From Prevotella sp. P3-122 (GTDB lineage Bacteria > Bacteroidota > Bacteroidia > Bacteroidales > Bacteroidaceae), in contig NZ_NPJH01000053.1 in the NCBI RefSeq assembly GCF_002251365.1, positions 1 through 64,000 of the forward strand: DNA of 64,000 nucleotides, read 5' to 3'. Made by a program: the position numbers and the translations under genes. Under the pieces are notes generated by a model, which saw only the letters and a program-made list of their open reading frames with translations, was not told the origin of the DNA and searched no databases. This document shows, piece by piece, positions 24,274 through 31,960 of this stretch (its first letter is position 1; each line of letters starts with the position of its first letter).

Positions 24274-25470
24274 TCACCCCTTCTTGACATTTCCGTTCTT
24301 TGAGAGCGTCAAAGAGGTCTGCTGCAGCTGCCTGTTTAGATGATCAAAGACTACAGCGGGATTTATCCTGCGTCCCTTGAAGAACACCTCAAAATGCAAG
24401 TGCTCAGTAGTGGCCCTGCCAGTACGGCCTGTGAGTCCAATCACCTGGCCAGCCTTTACTTTGTCTCCTACCTTCACAAGGTTCTTCGACTGGTGGCTGT
24501 ACAATGTCTCAAAACCGTATGCGTGCCTTATACGGATGCAGTTGCCATAGCCATAGTATGGCCCTGACTGCGTGACAATGCCATTGAATGCAGACACTAT
24601 CTCATCGTTCGGACGAGTCTTCAGGTCAACACCCGAATGACGGCGCTTACCTCCATAAGGACTGATAACCTTGGCACCAGGCAAGGGGTATGCCCAATGC
24701 TGTTCCTCAATATTCCGAAGGTCGAGCTTGAATGTATTCTTGTCCTTAAAAGGGTCCTCGTCAAGGTCAGCCATGAGCTTACGGCCCTTTGCCGCAGGTT
24801 CCTTTGTCAGCACCGCAATGTTCACGCGGTTGGCATTTTTCCTGCACTGCACAGTCTGCTTACGCAACTTATGCGTGGAGATGGCGATAATGGTCTCAGG
24901 ATTAATCTTCGCACCATTTACCATGATGCTGAAAGTGAGAAACGTCTTGTCATCCTGCCCCCCGACAATGGCTATCGTATTTCCTGCTTTCACCTCCTGT
25001 CCGACCTTTACCAGGTTCTGGGCATTATGAGCATAAACGGTCTCCAGTCCATTGTGGTGTCTCACAACAATGACATTACCATGACCGGAAATATGACGCG
25101 AGAGTCTTACCGTTCCATCGAACATTGCCTTCACGGCATCACCCTTGGCGGTTTCTATCTGCAATTCGCTGCCATTAGAGACAGCCTTGCCTACTGGCAA
25201 CGGAAACGAATACTCACTGTCGCGGACAAGCGTGAAGTCGATATTGAACATGTCACTCTTGGCAAACAGTCCAGGAGTGGCAATGCTAATCTGCTGCTGT
25301 TCCGCCGCAGTGAACTTGTCGGTGGACGACGAGGTTAGGAACAGCACGGACATCACTATCAATAGCATTGACATTGCCTGTCCACACATGCTGTGCCATA
25401 CCATATGTACCGCAGGTATGTTATTGAATAAACGGTTGATATTAAAGTATTTCAAAGAATTCTGTTTCAT
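24274..25470 (-). CDS. M23-family (LytM) peptidase-domain protein, tandem domains
   Basis: A 398-residue protein with one membrane or signal segment (about 28-48) and two LytM-like domains. The second domain has the zinc ligands in YGGKRRHSGVDLKTR and HLHFEVFFKGRRINP, so it could cut peptidoglycan peptides. The first domain (about 95-200) keeps the fold (FDGTVRLSRHISGHGNVIVVRHHNG, VGQEVKAGNTIAIVGG) but lacks the HxxxD and HxH ligands and is presumably non-catalytic. Its ATG overlaps the stop of pgeF as TAATG, so translation is coupled. Confidence 0.88.
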   Translation of the reverse strand: MKQNSLKYFNINRLFNNIPAVHMVWHSMCGQAMSMLLIVMSVLFLTSSSTDKFTAAEQQQISIATPGLFAKSDMFNIDFTLVRDSEYSFPLPVGKAVSNGSELQIETAKGDAVKAMFDGTVRLSRHISGHGNVIVVRHHNGLETVYAHNAQNLVKVGQEVKAGNTIAIVGGQDDKTFLTFSIMVNGAKINPETIIAISTHKLRKQTVQCRKNANRVNIAVLTKEPAAKGRKLMADLDEDPFKDKNTFKLDLRNIEEQHWAYPLPGAKVISPYGGKRRHSGVDLKTRPNDEIVSAFNGIVTQSGPYYGYGNCIRIRHAYGFETLYSHQSKNLVKVGDKVKAGQVIGLTGRTGRATTEHLHFEVFFKGRRINPAVVFDHLNRQLQQTSLTLSKNGNVKKG

Positions 25471-26261
25471 TAGGTTTGCTGTTCTATCATTATTGCTGTA
25501 TATATTCGCCCAGACTCCTTACCAAGTCTTCGGGCAGAGAAGAAATCGTCTGTTGCCGCAAACGTATCTATTCCTGCCATCTGTATGTTCTCTGCAAGTA
25601 CGCCTGAGGCAACAAGCTGCTGTCTGTTGCATTCGGGAAGGTCTATGTGCCATTTGTCATAGAGCCGCGCAACCTTATCCATATCGAAGCCTGCCTGAGC
25701 AAATTCCTCATACACCTCATGCCCAACCTCAAAGCTTTCCAATAAGATGCCTGGGCCAATGACGGCATGTAATGCGGAGGCGTCACTACCAAAGGCCACA
25801 CGCATCTCACTTATGGCCTTCATCGTTATATACTGTACCGTGCCGCGCCATCCCGCATGCACAGCGCAGGCAGCATGATGAGCAGCATCATACAAAAGCA
25901 CGGGTATGCAATCGGCTGTAGAGACTCCAATGCACACTCCCTGTTCTGAGGTCATTATTCCGTCCACACCATCGAGAAGCATGTCGCGGTCAGAGGGCTT
26001 CAACAAGAAAAAGTCGGGGCCGACAATACGGAAGGCGGCCTCGTGTATCTGGTGCGGCATGAGTATATGGTCGGAAGCAATGCCGAGTTCCCTGGCCAAA
26101 GCCTCCTTGTTGGCATTCACGGCAGCAGGCTCATCACCACAATAATGGTTGATATTGAATGAGGAGTAAGGTCCCTGCCCCACTCCACCATGCCGGGTTG
26201 TCGAGAAAGCCCTGACTCCATCCGCTATATCGTAGGAGAGCAACTGCGGCTTACTCTTCAT
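25470..26261 (-). CDS. pgeF: PgeF/YfiH (LACC1-type) multicopper-oxidase-related purine nucleoside or peptidoglycan-editing enzyme
   Basis: A 263-residue protein of the YfiH family. Zinc-site and signature motifs are [26 protein letters not shown] and [14 protein letters not shown], plus [15 protein letters not shown]. Family members have purine nucleoside phosphorylase/adenosine deaminase activity, and in E. coli the protein edits out misincorporated serine from peptidoglycan precursors. It overlaps obgE by 11 bases and the M23 peptidase by one, an operon suggestive of the cell-wall role. Confidence 0.9.
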   Translation of the reverse strand: MKSKPQLLSYDIADGVRAFSTTRHGGVGQGPYSSFNINHYCGDEPAAVNANKEALARELGIASDHILMPHQIHEAAFRIVGPDFFLLKPSDRDMLLDGVDGIMTSEQGVCIGVSTADCIPVLLYDAAHHAACAVHAGWRGTVQYITMKAISEMRVAFGSDASALHAVIGPGILLESFEVGHEVYEEFAQAGFDMDKVARLYDKWHIDLPECNRQQLVASGVLAENIQMAGIDTFAATDDFFSARRLGKESGRIYTAIMIEQQT

Positions 26262-27426
26262 CGTAGTCCTCCTCGTACTCGTAGTCCTCGAGTTCGTCGA
26301 TATCCTCTATATCCTCCTCGTCAACAAATTCAATATCCTCTCCTTCGTCCTGCATCTCGACAAGGAACTTCGACATGTCCTTGTCACGGTGTACGAGCGT
26401 ATCCTCGGACGTAATGTCCTGTAGTTTGTTGCTCTCGCTGTTCAGCTCACGCCACAGCACATCCTTCAGTTCCGCCATTCCAAGACCTGTAACAGATGAT
26501 ATAAATACCACCGGCAGGTCGTCGGGCAGATGCTCGCGCAGCATCTCCATGAGTTCCTCGTCAAGAAGGTCGCACTTCGTCACGGCGAGGACCCTGTGCT
26601 TGTCGAGCATCTCGGGATTGAACTGCTTCAGTTCGTTGAGCAGCACCTCGTATTCACGCTTTATGTCATCGGTATCTCCGGGAACCATGAAAAGTAGAAG
26701 CGAGTTTCGCTCTATATGTCTCAGGAACCTCAGTCCGAGTCCCTTACCCTCACTTGCTCCCTCGATGATGCCCGGTATGTCAGCCATAACAAACGACTTG
26801 TTGTCGTGGTAGGCAACGATGCCGAGACTTGGCTCAAGGGTGGTAAAAGGATAATTGGCAATCTTCGGACGCGCACTGGAGAGTGCCGACAGCAGTGTGG
26901 ACTTACCAGCGTTGGGGAAACCAACAAGACCAACATCGGCAAGGAGCTTCAGCTCCATGATGACGGTACGCTCCTGCATGGGCTCGCCAGGCTGTGCGAA
27001 GCGCGGTGCCTGATTGGTGGCCGTACGGAACTGGAAGTTGCCCAGTCCACCCCTACCACCTTTCAGCAGTACCACCTCCTGTCCGTCGTAAGTGACATCA
27101 CAGATGTATTTTCCAGTCTCGGCATCATATACCACGGTACCGCACGGTACGTCTATATACTGGTCCTTGCCATCTGTGCCATGACATTTGTCACGCCCGC
27201 CATTACCGCCATGCTCTGCAAAGACGTGCCTTTGATACTTTAAGTGGAGCAGCGTCCAATAGTTGTGGTTGCCACGGAGTATTATGTCACCACCCCTTCC
27301 ACCGTCACCACCGTCGGGACCGCCGTTGGGATTGTATTTGACATGCCTGAGGTGCATAGAGCCTTTGCCACCCTTACCAGAGCGGCAGTATATCTTTACA
27401 TAATCTACAAAATTTGATTCGGCCAT
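26251..27426 (-). CDS. obgE: GTPase Obg/CgtA
   Basis: A 391-residue ribosome-assembly GTPase. The N-terminal glycine-rich Obg fold (about 1-158) has [15 protein letters not shown] and [11 protein letters not shown]. The G domain has G1 GFPNAGKST, switch [13 protein letters not shown]3 DIPGIIEGA, and TKCDLLDEE as the G4 loop. The C-terminus is a strongly acidic tail (runs of E and D from about 350). It is separated from adk by a 214-base gap containing simple repeats, so whether it shares the hpt-adk transcript is uncertain. Confidence 0.96.
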   Translation of the reverse strand: MAESNFVDYVKIYCRSGKGGKGSMHLRHVKYNPNGGPDGGDGGRGGDIILRGNHNYWTLLHLKYQRHVFAEHGGNGGRDKCHGTDGKDQYIDVPCGTVVYDAETGKYICDVTYDGQEVVLLKGGRGGLGNFQFRTATNQAPRFAQPGEPMQERTVIMELKLLADVGLVGFPNAGKSTLLSALSSARPKIANYPFTTLEPSLGIVAYHDNKSFVMADIPGIIEGASEGKGLGLRFLRHIERNSLLLFMVPGDTDDIKREYEVLLNELKQFNPEMLDKHRVLAVTKCDLLDEELMEMLREHLPDDLPVVFISSVTGLGMAELKDVLWRELNSESNKLQDITSEDTLVHRDKDMSKFLVEMQDEGEDIEFVDEEDIEDIDELEDYEYEEDYDEE

Positions 27427-27625
27427 GTTTTAAATGAAGAGTGAAGAATGAAGCGTGAAGAATCCAAGAGGGAAAAGGAGTTAAGTGAAGAATGAAGGAG
27501 TTAAATGAAGAGGGAAGAGTGAAGAATCCAAGAGTGAAAAGGAGTTATGTAAAGAGGGAAGAATCCATATGTAACCCGCATTCGGAAGTGCATTCTACAC
27601 TTACCATTTGAATTCTTCACTCTTC
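27427..27625. repeat. Imperfect GAAGARTGAAGAAT repeats between adk and obgE
   Basis: Two long imperfect direct copies of GTGAAGAATCCAAGAGkGAAAAGGAGTTA start near 27460 and 27525, among many shorter GAAGAATGAA words. An inverted GAATTCTTCACTCTTCACTC lies at about 27610-27629, so the transcript could fold back over about 180 bases. No gene or promoter is visible in this gap. Confidence 0.7.
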
Positions 27626-27640
27626 ACTCTTTACTTAAAA

Positions 27641-28213
27641 TTACAATTCATCGATGATTTTGCAGACATCAGCGAATATTTCCTCAAGGATGCCATAGCT
27701 CTTAACATAATGGTGAAGTCCCTCTTTCTTGTACCAGTCAATGAGCGGAGCTGTCTGACTTTTGTAAACGGCGAGCCGCTTGTTGATAGTCTCCTCATTG
27801 TCGTCTGAGCGTCCCTGCTCCTTGCCACGGTTGAGCAGTCGTGCCATGAGGATATCCTCTGGAGCATACAGCTCTATCATAGCTGCTATACAATGTCCTC
27901 TATCAGCGAGCATCTTCTTCAGGGCCTCAGCCTGCGGAATAGTTCTTGGGAAACCATCGAAGATTATCCCCTTATGTTCCTTTCCAAAGCTGTCATAGAC
28001 ACTGGCAAGAATATCAATCATCAGTTCATCCGGTATGAGCTGTCCGTTGTCGATAAAACCCTTGGCCGTCTTGCCAAGCTCTGTTCCATTCTTTATCTCG
28101 GCACGCAACACGTCTCCTGTAGAGATATGTCCAAAACCGTACTTATTGATCATCAGTTCGCTCTGTGTGCCCTTGCCTGAACCAGGAGCACCGAAAATAA
28201 CAATATTCTTCAT
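27641..28213 (-). CDS. adk: Adenylate kinase
   Basis: A 190-residue phosphotransferase that interconverts ATP + AMP and 2 ADP. Visible motifs: P-loop GAPGSGKGT at residues 8-16, the AMP-binding HISTGDVLRAEI segment and IIFDGFPRTIPQAEAL, then RLLNRGKEQGRSDDNEETINKRL with the short (zinc-free) lid. It follows hpt by 4 bases in one operon, a purine salvage and energy-balance pair. Confidence 0.96.
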   Translation of the reverse strand: MKNIVIFGAPGSGKGTQSELMINKYGFGHISTGDVLRAEIKNGTELGKTAKGFIDNGQLIPDELMIDILASVYDSFGKEHKGIIFDGFPRTIPQAEALKKMLADRGHCIAAMIELYAPEDILMARLLNRGKEQGRSDDNEETINKRLAVYKSQTAPLIDWYKKEGLHHYVKSYGILEEIFADVCKIIDEL

Positions 28214-28217
28214 GATT

Positions 28218-28754
28218 TTATTCCACTAATGTATAAATATCTCTTAAGTTTCGACCCTGCTGGTCGTAGTCAAGACCATAGCCCACAATGAAGTCGTTTG
28301 GTATTTCCATCGCCACATACTCAACGTTCAGGGGCACCTGTAGCTTGCCTGGTTTGAGAAGCAACGTGCAAACATGTACCGACTCTGGGCCACGGGTGCC
28401 AAGAGTCTCTATCATGCGCTTGATGGTGAAGCCCGTGTCCACGATGTCCTCAAGGATGACAACCGTCCTTCCGGCGAGTTCCTCGTTAAGTCCTATAACC
28501 TCCTTGATGACTCCCGTCGATGTCGTTCCCTGGTAAGAAGCCAGTTTCACAAACGATATCTCACAGGGTATGGTGATATACCTCATAAGGTCCGCCGCAA
28601 ATATGAACGAACCATTGAGAACAGCGAGAAAGAGAGGGTTCTTGTCGGCCAAGTCTTTGTTAATCCTCTCTGCGACAGCCTTAACCCTTTCTGTAATCTG
28701 GTCTTCAGGGATAAACGTTCTGAACGTCTTATCCTTGATTTTAACAATACTCAT
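28218..28754 (-). CDS. hpt: Hypoxanthine phosphoribosyltransferase
   Basis: A 178-residue purine salvage enzyme joining hypoxanthine or guanine to PRPP. The PRPP-binding motif is VVILEDIVDTGFTI; the flexible-loop region FVKLASYQGTTSTG and the C-terminal FIVGYGLDYDQQGRNLRDIY, which contacts the purine, are also present. It is the first gene of the hpt-adk unit and has a full consensus promoter. Confidence 0.95.
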   Translation of the reverse strand: MSIVKIKDKTFRTFIPEDQITERVKAVAERINKDLADKNPLFLAVLNGSFIFAADLMRYITIPCEISFVKLASYQGTTSTGVIKEVIGLNEELAGRTVVILEDIVDTGFTIKRMIETLGTRGPESVHVCTLLLKPGKLQVPLNVEYVAMEIPNDFIVGYGLDYDQQGRNLRDIYTLVE

Positions 28755-28780
28755 TGTGTGACTTTGATTATTTATTGTGG

Positions 28781-28811
28781 CAAAGTTAGTGCAAAACGGG
28801 GGAATATCAAA
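28781..28811 (-). promoter_or_regulatory. Promoter of hpt-adk
   Basis: TTTG at 28811-28808, a 19-base spacer and TAACTTTG at 28788-28781 on the minus strand; the start codon is 27 bases downstream. Confidence 0.85.
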
Positions 28812-28905
28812 ATATTCTTCACGTTTTTTATAACATCAGAGCCTGCACATATGTAAAATTACTAAAAATATGGCCTCAGATAAGCCATGATTAGTAATAA
28901 TTTTG

Positions 28906-28913
28906 TATTTTTG
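28906..28913 (+). promoter_or_regulatory. Candidate -7 element directly upstream of nnrDE
   Basis: TATTTTTG ends only 7 bases before the ATG at 28921. If used, the mRNA would have almost no leader. No -33 TTTG at the usual distance. Confidence 0.5.
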
Positions 28914-28920
28914 CATCGTT

Positions 28921-30438
28921 ATGAAGATTTTCACCTCTGCTCAAATTCACGAGCATGACAAATACACCATTGAGCACGAACCCATCTCGTCTGTTGACCT
29001 GATGGAGAGGGCAGCCAAGGCCATCACTCATGCCATTGCAGAGAGATGGGCTGCGAATACTCCCGTCGTGGTGTTTGCCGGGCCTGGCAACAATGGCGGC
29101 GACGCACTTGCTGTAGCAAGAATGCTCGCAGACAAGGGCTATCAGGTAAGAGTATACCTGTTCAATATCCACAACAACCTGTCTGCCGACTGTTCAGTCA
29201 ACAGGAAACGACTTAACGAGAGCAAGAAGATAAAGTCGTTCTCCGAGATTAGCCTCAACTTCGACCCCCCTCAGCTCACAGAGGACACCCTTGTTGTCGA
29301 TGGACTGTTCGGGTCAGGACTGAACAAACCGCTGTCTGGAGGCTTCGCATCGCTTGTAAAGTATATCAACCAGTCACCATCCAAGGTTGTCAGCATCGAC
29401 ATTCCGTCGGGGCTGATGTGCGAGGACAACACCTACAACATCAGGACAAACATTATCCGAGCCGATGTTACGCTAACATTGCAGTACAAGAAACTCGCAA
29501 TGATGTTTGCTGACAACCAGCCGTATATCGGCAAGCTTCAAATCCTAGACATAGGACTGAGCAAGGAATATGCCGACAATACAGAATGCAAGTACTGCAT
29601 CGTAGACGAGGCCGATATCAGGACACTCGTCAGGCCAAGGCCAGACTTCGTACACAAGGGAAGTATGGGCAACGCGCTCATCGTGGCAGGCAGCTACGGC
29701 ATGGCAGGCGCAGCAGTACTGGCAACGAAAGCCTGTCTGAGAAGCGGTGCCGGGAAAGTAACCACACGCACGCCAAAAAACAACTGCATGATAATGCAAA
29801 TCGCCGTACCGGAGGCCGTACTGTCCATAGACCCTGATGCAGAAGTGTTATCTGAGTCTGCAAGCGCCGACGACATCGACGCGCTGGGCATAGGACCGGG
29901 ACTTGGGCAGGCAGAGACCACAGCCGTGGCCCTGATTGGACAATTCAAGCGCACCCACTGTCCGATAGTTGCGGATGCTGATGCGCTCAACATCCTTGCC
30001 AACCATCGCGCCTGGCTACAGCAGTTGCCTAAAAACATCATCATGACTCCACACCCCAAAGAGATGGACAAACTTGCCAGCAACGCTGCCAATGGCGACT
30101 ACGACAGGCTTGCCAAGGCATTGGACTTTGCCGAGAGGCATGATGCCTTCATCATCCTGAAAGGACACTATACAGCTGTCTGCACACCACAGGGAAAGGT
30201 CTTCTTCAACAACACAGGCAATAGCGGAATGGCAACGGCAGGAAGCGGCGACGTGCTCACAGGCATACTTACAGGACTGCTTGCCCGAGGCTACAGCGAG
30301 GAACAGGCTTGCCTGCTGGGAGTATACCTTCATGGGCTGGCGGGCGACATTGCCGCCGGCAAGCTGGGCAAGGAAAGCCTTATCGCAAGCGACATTATAG
30401 ACCATCTACCGATGGCTTTCAGAAGCATACAAGAATAA
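28921..30438 (+). CDS. nnrDE: Bifunctional NAD(P)HX epimerase / ADP-dependent NAD(P)HX dehydratase
   Basis: A 505-residue metabolite-repair enzyme that restores hydrated NADH and NADPH. The N-terminal YjeF_N epimerase domain (about 1-215) has SSVDLMERAAKAI, VVFAGPGNNGGDALAVARML and VDGLFGSGLNKPLSG. The C-terminal ribokinase-like dehydratase domain has GSMGNALIVAGSYGMAGAAVLA, GIGPGLGQ, DADALNIL, MTPHPKEM and the catalytic NTGNSGMATAGSGDVLTGIL. The ATG at 28921 (MKIFTSAQI) is preferred over one at 28903, which overlaps the promoter element. The DUF4831 gene follows by 15 bases. Confidence 0.95.
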   Translation: MKIFTSAQIHEHDKYTIEHEPISSVDLMERAAKAITHAIAERWAANTPVVVFAGPGNNGGDALAVARMLADKGYQVRVYLFNIHNNLSADCSVNRKRLNESKKIKSFSEISLNFDPPQLTEDTLVVDGLFGSGLNKPLSGGFASLVKYINQSPSKVVSIDIPSGLMCEDNTYNIRTNIIRADVTLTLQYKKLAMMFADNQPYIGKLQILDIGLSKEYADNTECKYCIVDEADIRTLVRPRPDFVHKGSMGNALIVAGSYGMAGAAVLATKACLRSGAGKVTTRTPKNNCMIMQIAVPEAVLSIDPDAEVLSESASADDIDALGIGPGLGQAETTAVALIGQFKRTHCPIVADADALNILANHRAWLQQLPKNIIMTPHPKEMDKLASNAANGDYDRLAKALDFAERHDAFIILKGHYTAVCTPQGKVFFNNTGNSGMATAGSGDVLTGILTGLLARGYSEEQACLLGVYLHGLAGDIAAGKLGKESLIASDIIDHLPMAFRSIQE

Positions 30439-30453
30439 AAACAACATAGCATC

Positions 30454-31506
30454 ATGAGAAAACTCTTATCGACAACCCTGCTTTCTGCACTCGCCATCTT
30501 CTGCGCAAAAGCCCAGACGGCCGAGGAAGCTATATCCTACTACCTGCCGAAAACAGCTATACACATCAATCTGCTCATTGAGAAAACAACATACGAGCCA
30601 GGACAATTCGCACCCTACGCCAGAAAATACATGAAGCTCGACAACGTCCAGCTGGCACCATCCACTACCTACCGCATCATCAAGACTGACATGTATGCCG
30701 TTGCAGAGCCTGACTCAGCAAAGCAGTTCAAGCTAAGTCTTGACAAGAAGCACCACGTCGTAAAGGCCGTAAGGTCTGACAACGGACTATTGCTGGCCAT
30801 AAATGCCGATGCCAAGAGCGCGAAGCCATTGCCAACATTCACTCCGTCACCACAGAAGGCACCTCTCAACCCTAAGGACTACATGTCGCAAGACATTATC
30901 TCTGCAACAAGCACGGCAAAGATGGCCGAGCTAACAGCAAATGAGATCTACGACATCAGGGACAGCAGGACACAGCTGTCAAGGGGCGAGGCCGACTTCA
31001 TGCCAAAGGATGGGGCGCAGCTAAGGATTATGATGAACGAGCTTGACACCCAGGAGAAAGCCCTATTACAGGTATTCGCAGGAACGACACGCAAGGACAC
31101 CACCCTGGCAACGCTATACTTCGTGCCGAGAAACGAGACCGAACGCGAATTGCTTTTCCGCTTCAGCAAGTACTTCGGACTTGTCGATACAGACGACCTT
31201 TCGGGCACACCTTATTATATTGGCATAGCCAAGACCAAGGCTGTAGATAACGATGCTGACCCGGAAGCAGAGAAGAAAGACAAGAACGACATAGGGCTAA
31301 GGGTAAACATCCCGGCGAAAATGGAAGCAACAATATTCGCAGCCAACAAATCGCAGTTGGCAAGGAAAGTCTTCACAGCCCCACAGTTTGGCAAGGTGGA
31401 AGCACTTAGCGGTGAGCTGTTCGGAAAGAAGCAGAGCAGCAAGCTAATCCTCGATCCACTCAACGGAAGCATTCTGAGCATAGAGGCACTGCCTTTAGAG
31501 AAATAA
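30454..31506 (+). CDS. DUF4831-family exported protein
   Basis: A 350-residue protein with a signal peptide (to about AKAQ, residue 21) and a mature region matching the Bacteroidota family of unknown function DUF4831: YYLPKTAIHINLLIEKT, GQFAPYARKYM, DKKHHVVKAVRSDNG, and SRGEADFMPKDGAQL. No catalytic motif is seen. It is probably co-transcribed with nnrDE, although a functional link is not evident. Confidence 0.8.
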   Translation: MRKLLSTTLLSALAIFCAKAQTAEEAISYYLPKTAIHINLLIEKTTYEPGQFAPYARKYMKLDNVQLAPSTTYRIIKTDMYAVAEPDSAKQFKLSLDKKHHVVKAVRSDNGLLLAINADAKSAKPLPTFTPSPQKAPLNPKDYMSQDIISATSTAKMAELTANEIYDIRDSRTQLSRGEADFMPKDGAQLRIMMNELDTQEKALLQVFAGTTRKDTTLATLYFVPRNETERELLFRFSKYFGLVDTDDLSGTPYYIGIAKTKAVDNDADPEAEKKDKNDIGLRVNIPAKMEATIFAANKSQLARKVFTAPQFGKVEALSGELFGKKQSSKLILDPLNGSILSIEALPLEK

Positions 31507-31542
31507 GCAATAGTTCCCACGAGCTGAAACCACAACAATAAC

Positions 31543-31579
31543 ATAGCCCAAGACAGAGCATATCGGCGCCCTGGGTATA
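31543..31579. repeat. Decayed copy of the CCCAGGGT hairpin element
   Basis: ATAGCCCAAGACAGAGCA...CCCTGGGTATA aligns with ATAGCCCAGGGTAGAGCG...CCCTGGGTTAT at 13305-13341, with several substitutions mainly in the left arm, so pairing is partly lost. Confidence 0.65.
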
Positions 31580-31597
31580 AGTTCGGTGGAAAAACAT

Positions 31598-31720
31598 GGC
31601 AATGCTTTGCGTAGGCAAATGCAAAGCTTTGCGTGGACGGATGCAATGCTTTGCGTTGGCGCATGCAAAGCTTTGCGTGGGCAGATGCAATGCTTTGCTC
31701 TGAGATATGCAAAACTGGCA
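31598..31720. repeat. 22-bp-period array of GCAAWGCTTTGC palindromes
   Basis: Units begin at 31598, 31620, 31642, 31664, 31686 and (decayed) 31708, exactly 22 bases apart. Alternate units are the perfect palindrome GCAAAGCTTTGC and the near-palindrome GCAATGCTTTGC; between them lie variable spacers such as gtggacggat and gttggcgcat. Confidence 0.9.
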
Positions 31721-31729
31721 CAGAAATCG

Positions 31730-31777
31730 TTAGTCCTATTCTGGATAAGAGAATTAGTCCTATTCTGGATAAGAGAA
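31730..31777. repeat. Perfect 24-bp tandem duplication
   Basis: TTAGTCCTATTCTGGATAAG plus AGAA occurs twice head to tail with no mismatch. Confidence 0.9.
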
Positions 31778-31960
31778 ATGGAGGAAAGACTCGACATACA
31801 AGTCACTGTAGCCCCCAGGAAATTTCTGCTGAACCTGAATATAATCAATGCGCGTGAGGCATAGCACACAAGCTGAAGTAATTGGCTATAACAATAACAA
31901 GCGGCCCTAAAGTCCATCAGACTTCTGGTCCGCTTGTTCTGTATTCTCTGCTATGGTCTT

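Larger units (their letters stand above)
31507..31960. other. Gene-free block of about 450 bases with three repeat elements
   Basis: The block has no convincing gene; apparent frames follow the repeats. It holds a decayed CCCAGGGT hairpin (31543-31579), a 22-bp palindrome array (31598-31720) and a 24-bp perfect direct repeat (31730-31777). The remaining 180 bases to the convergent GH109 gene show nothing recognisable. Confidence 0.7.

Noticed and set aside
31586..31864. 92-residue open frame on the plus strand through the 22-bp array
   Set aside because: The frame exists only because of the repeat and reads as low-complexity with no start signals or family resemblance.
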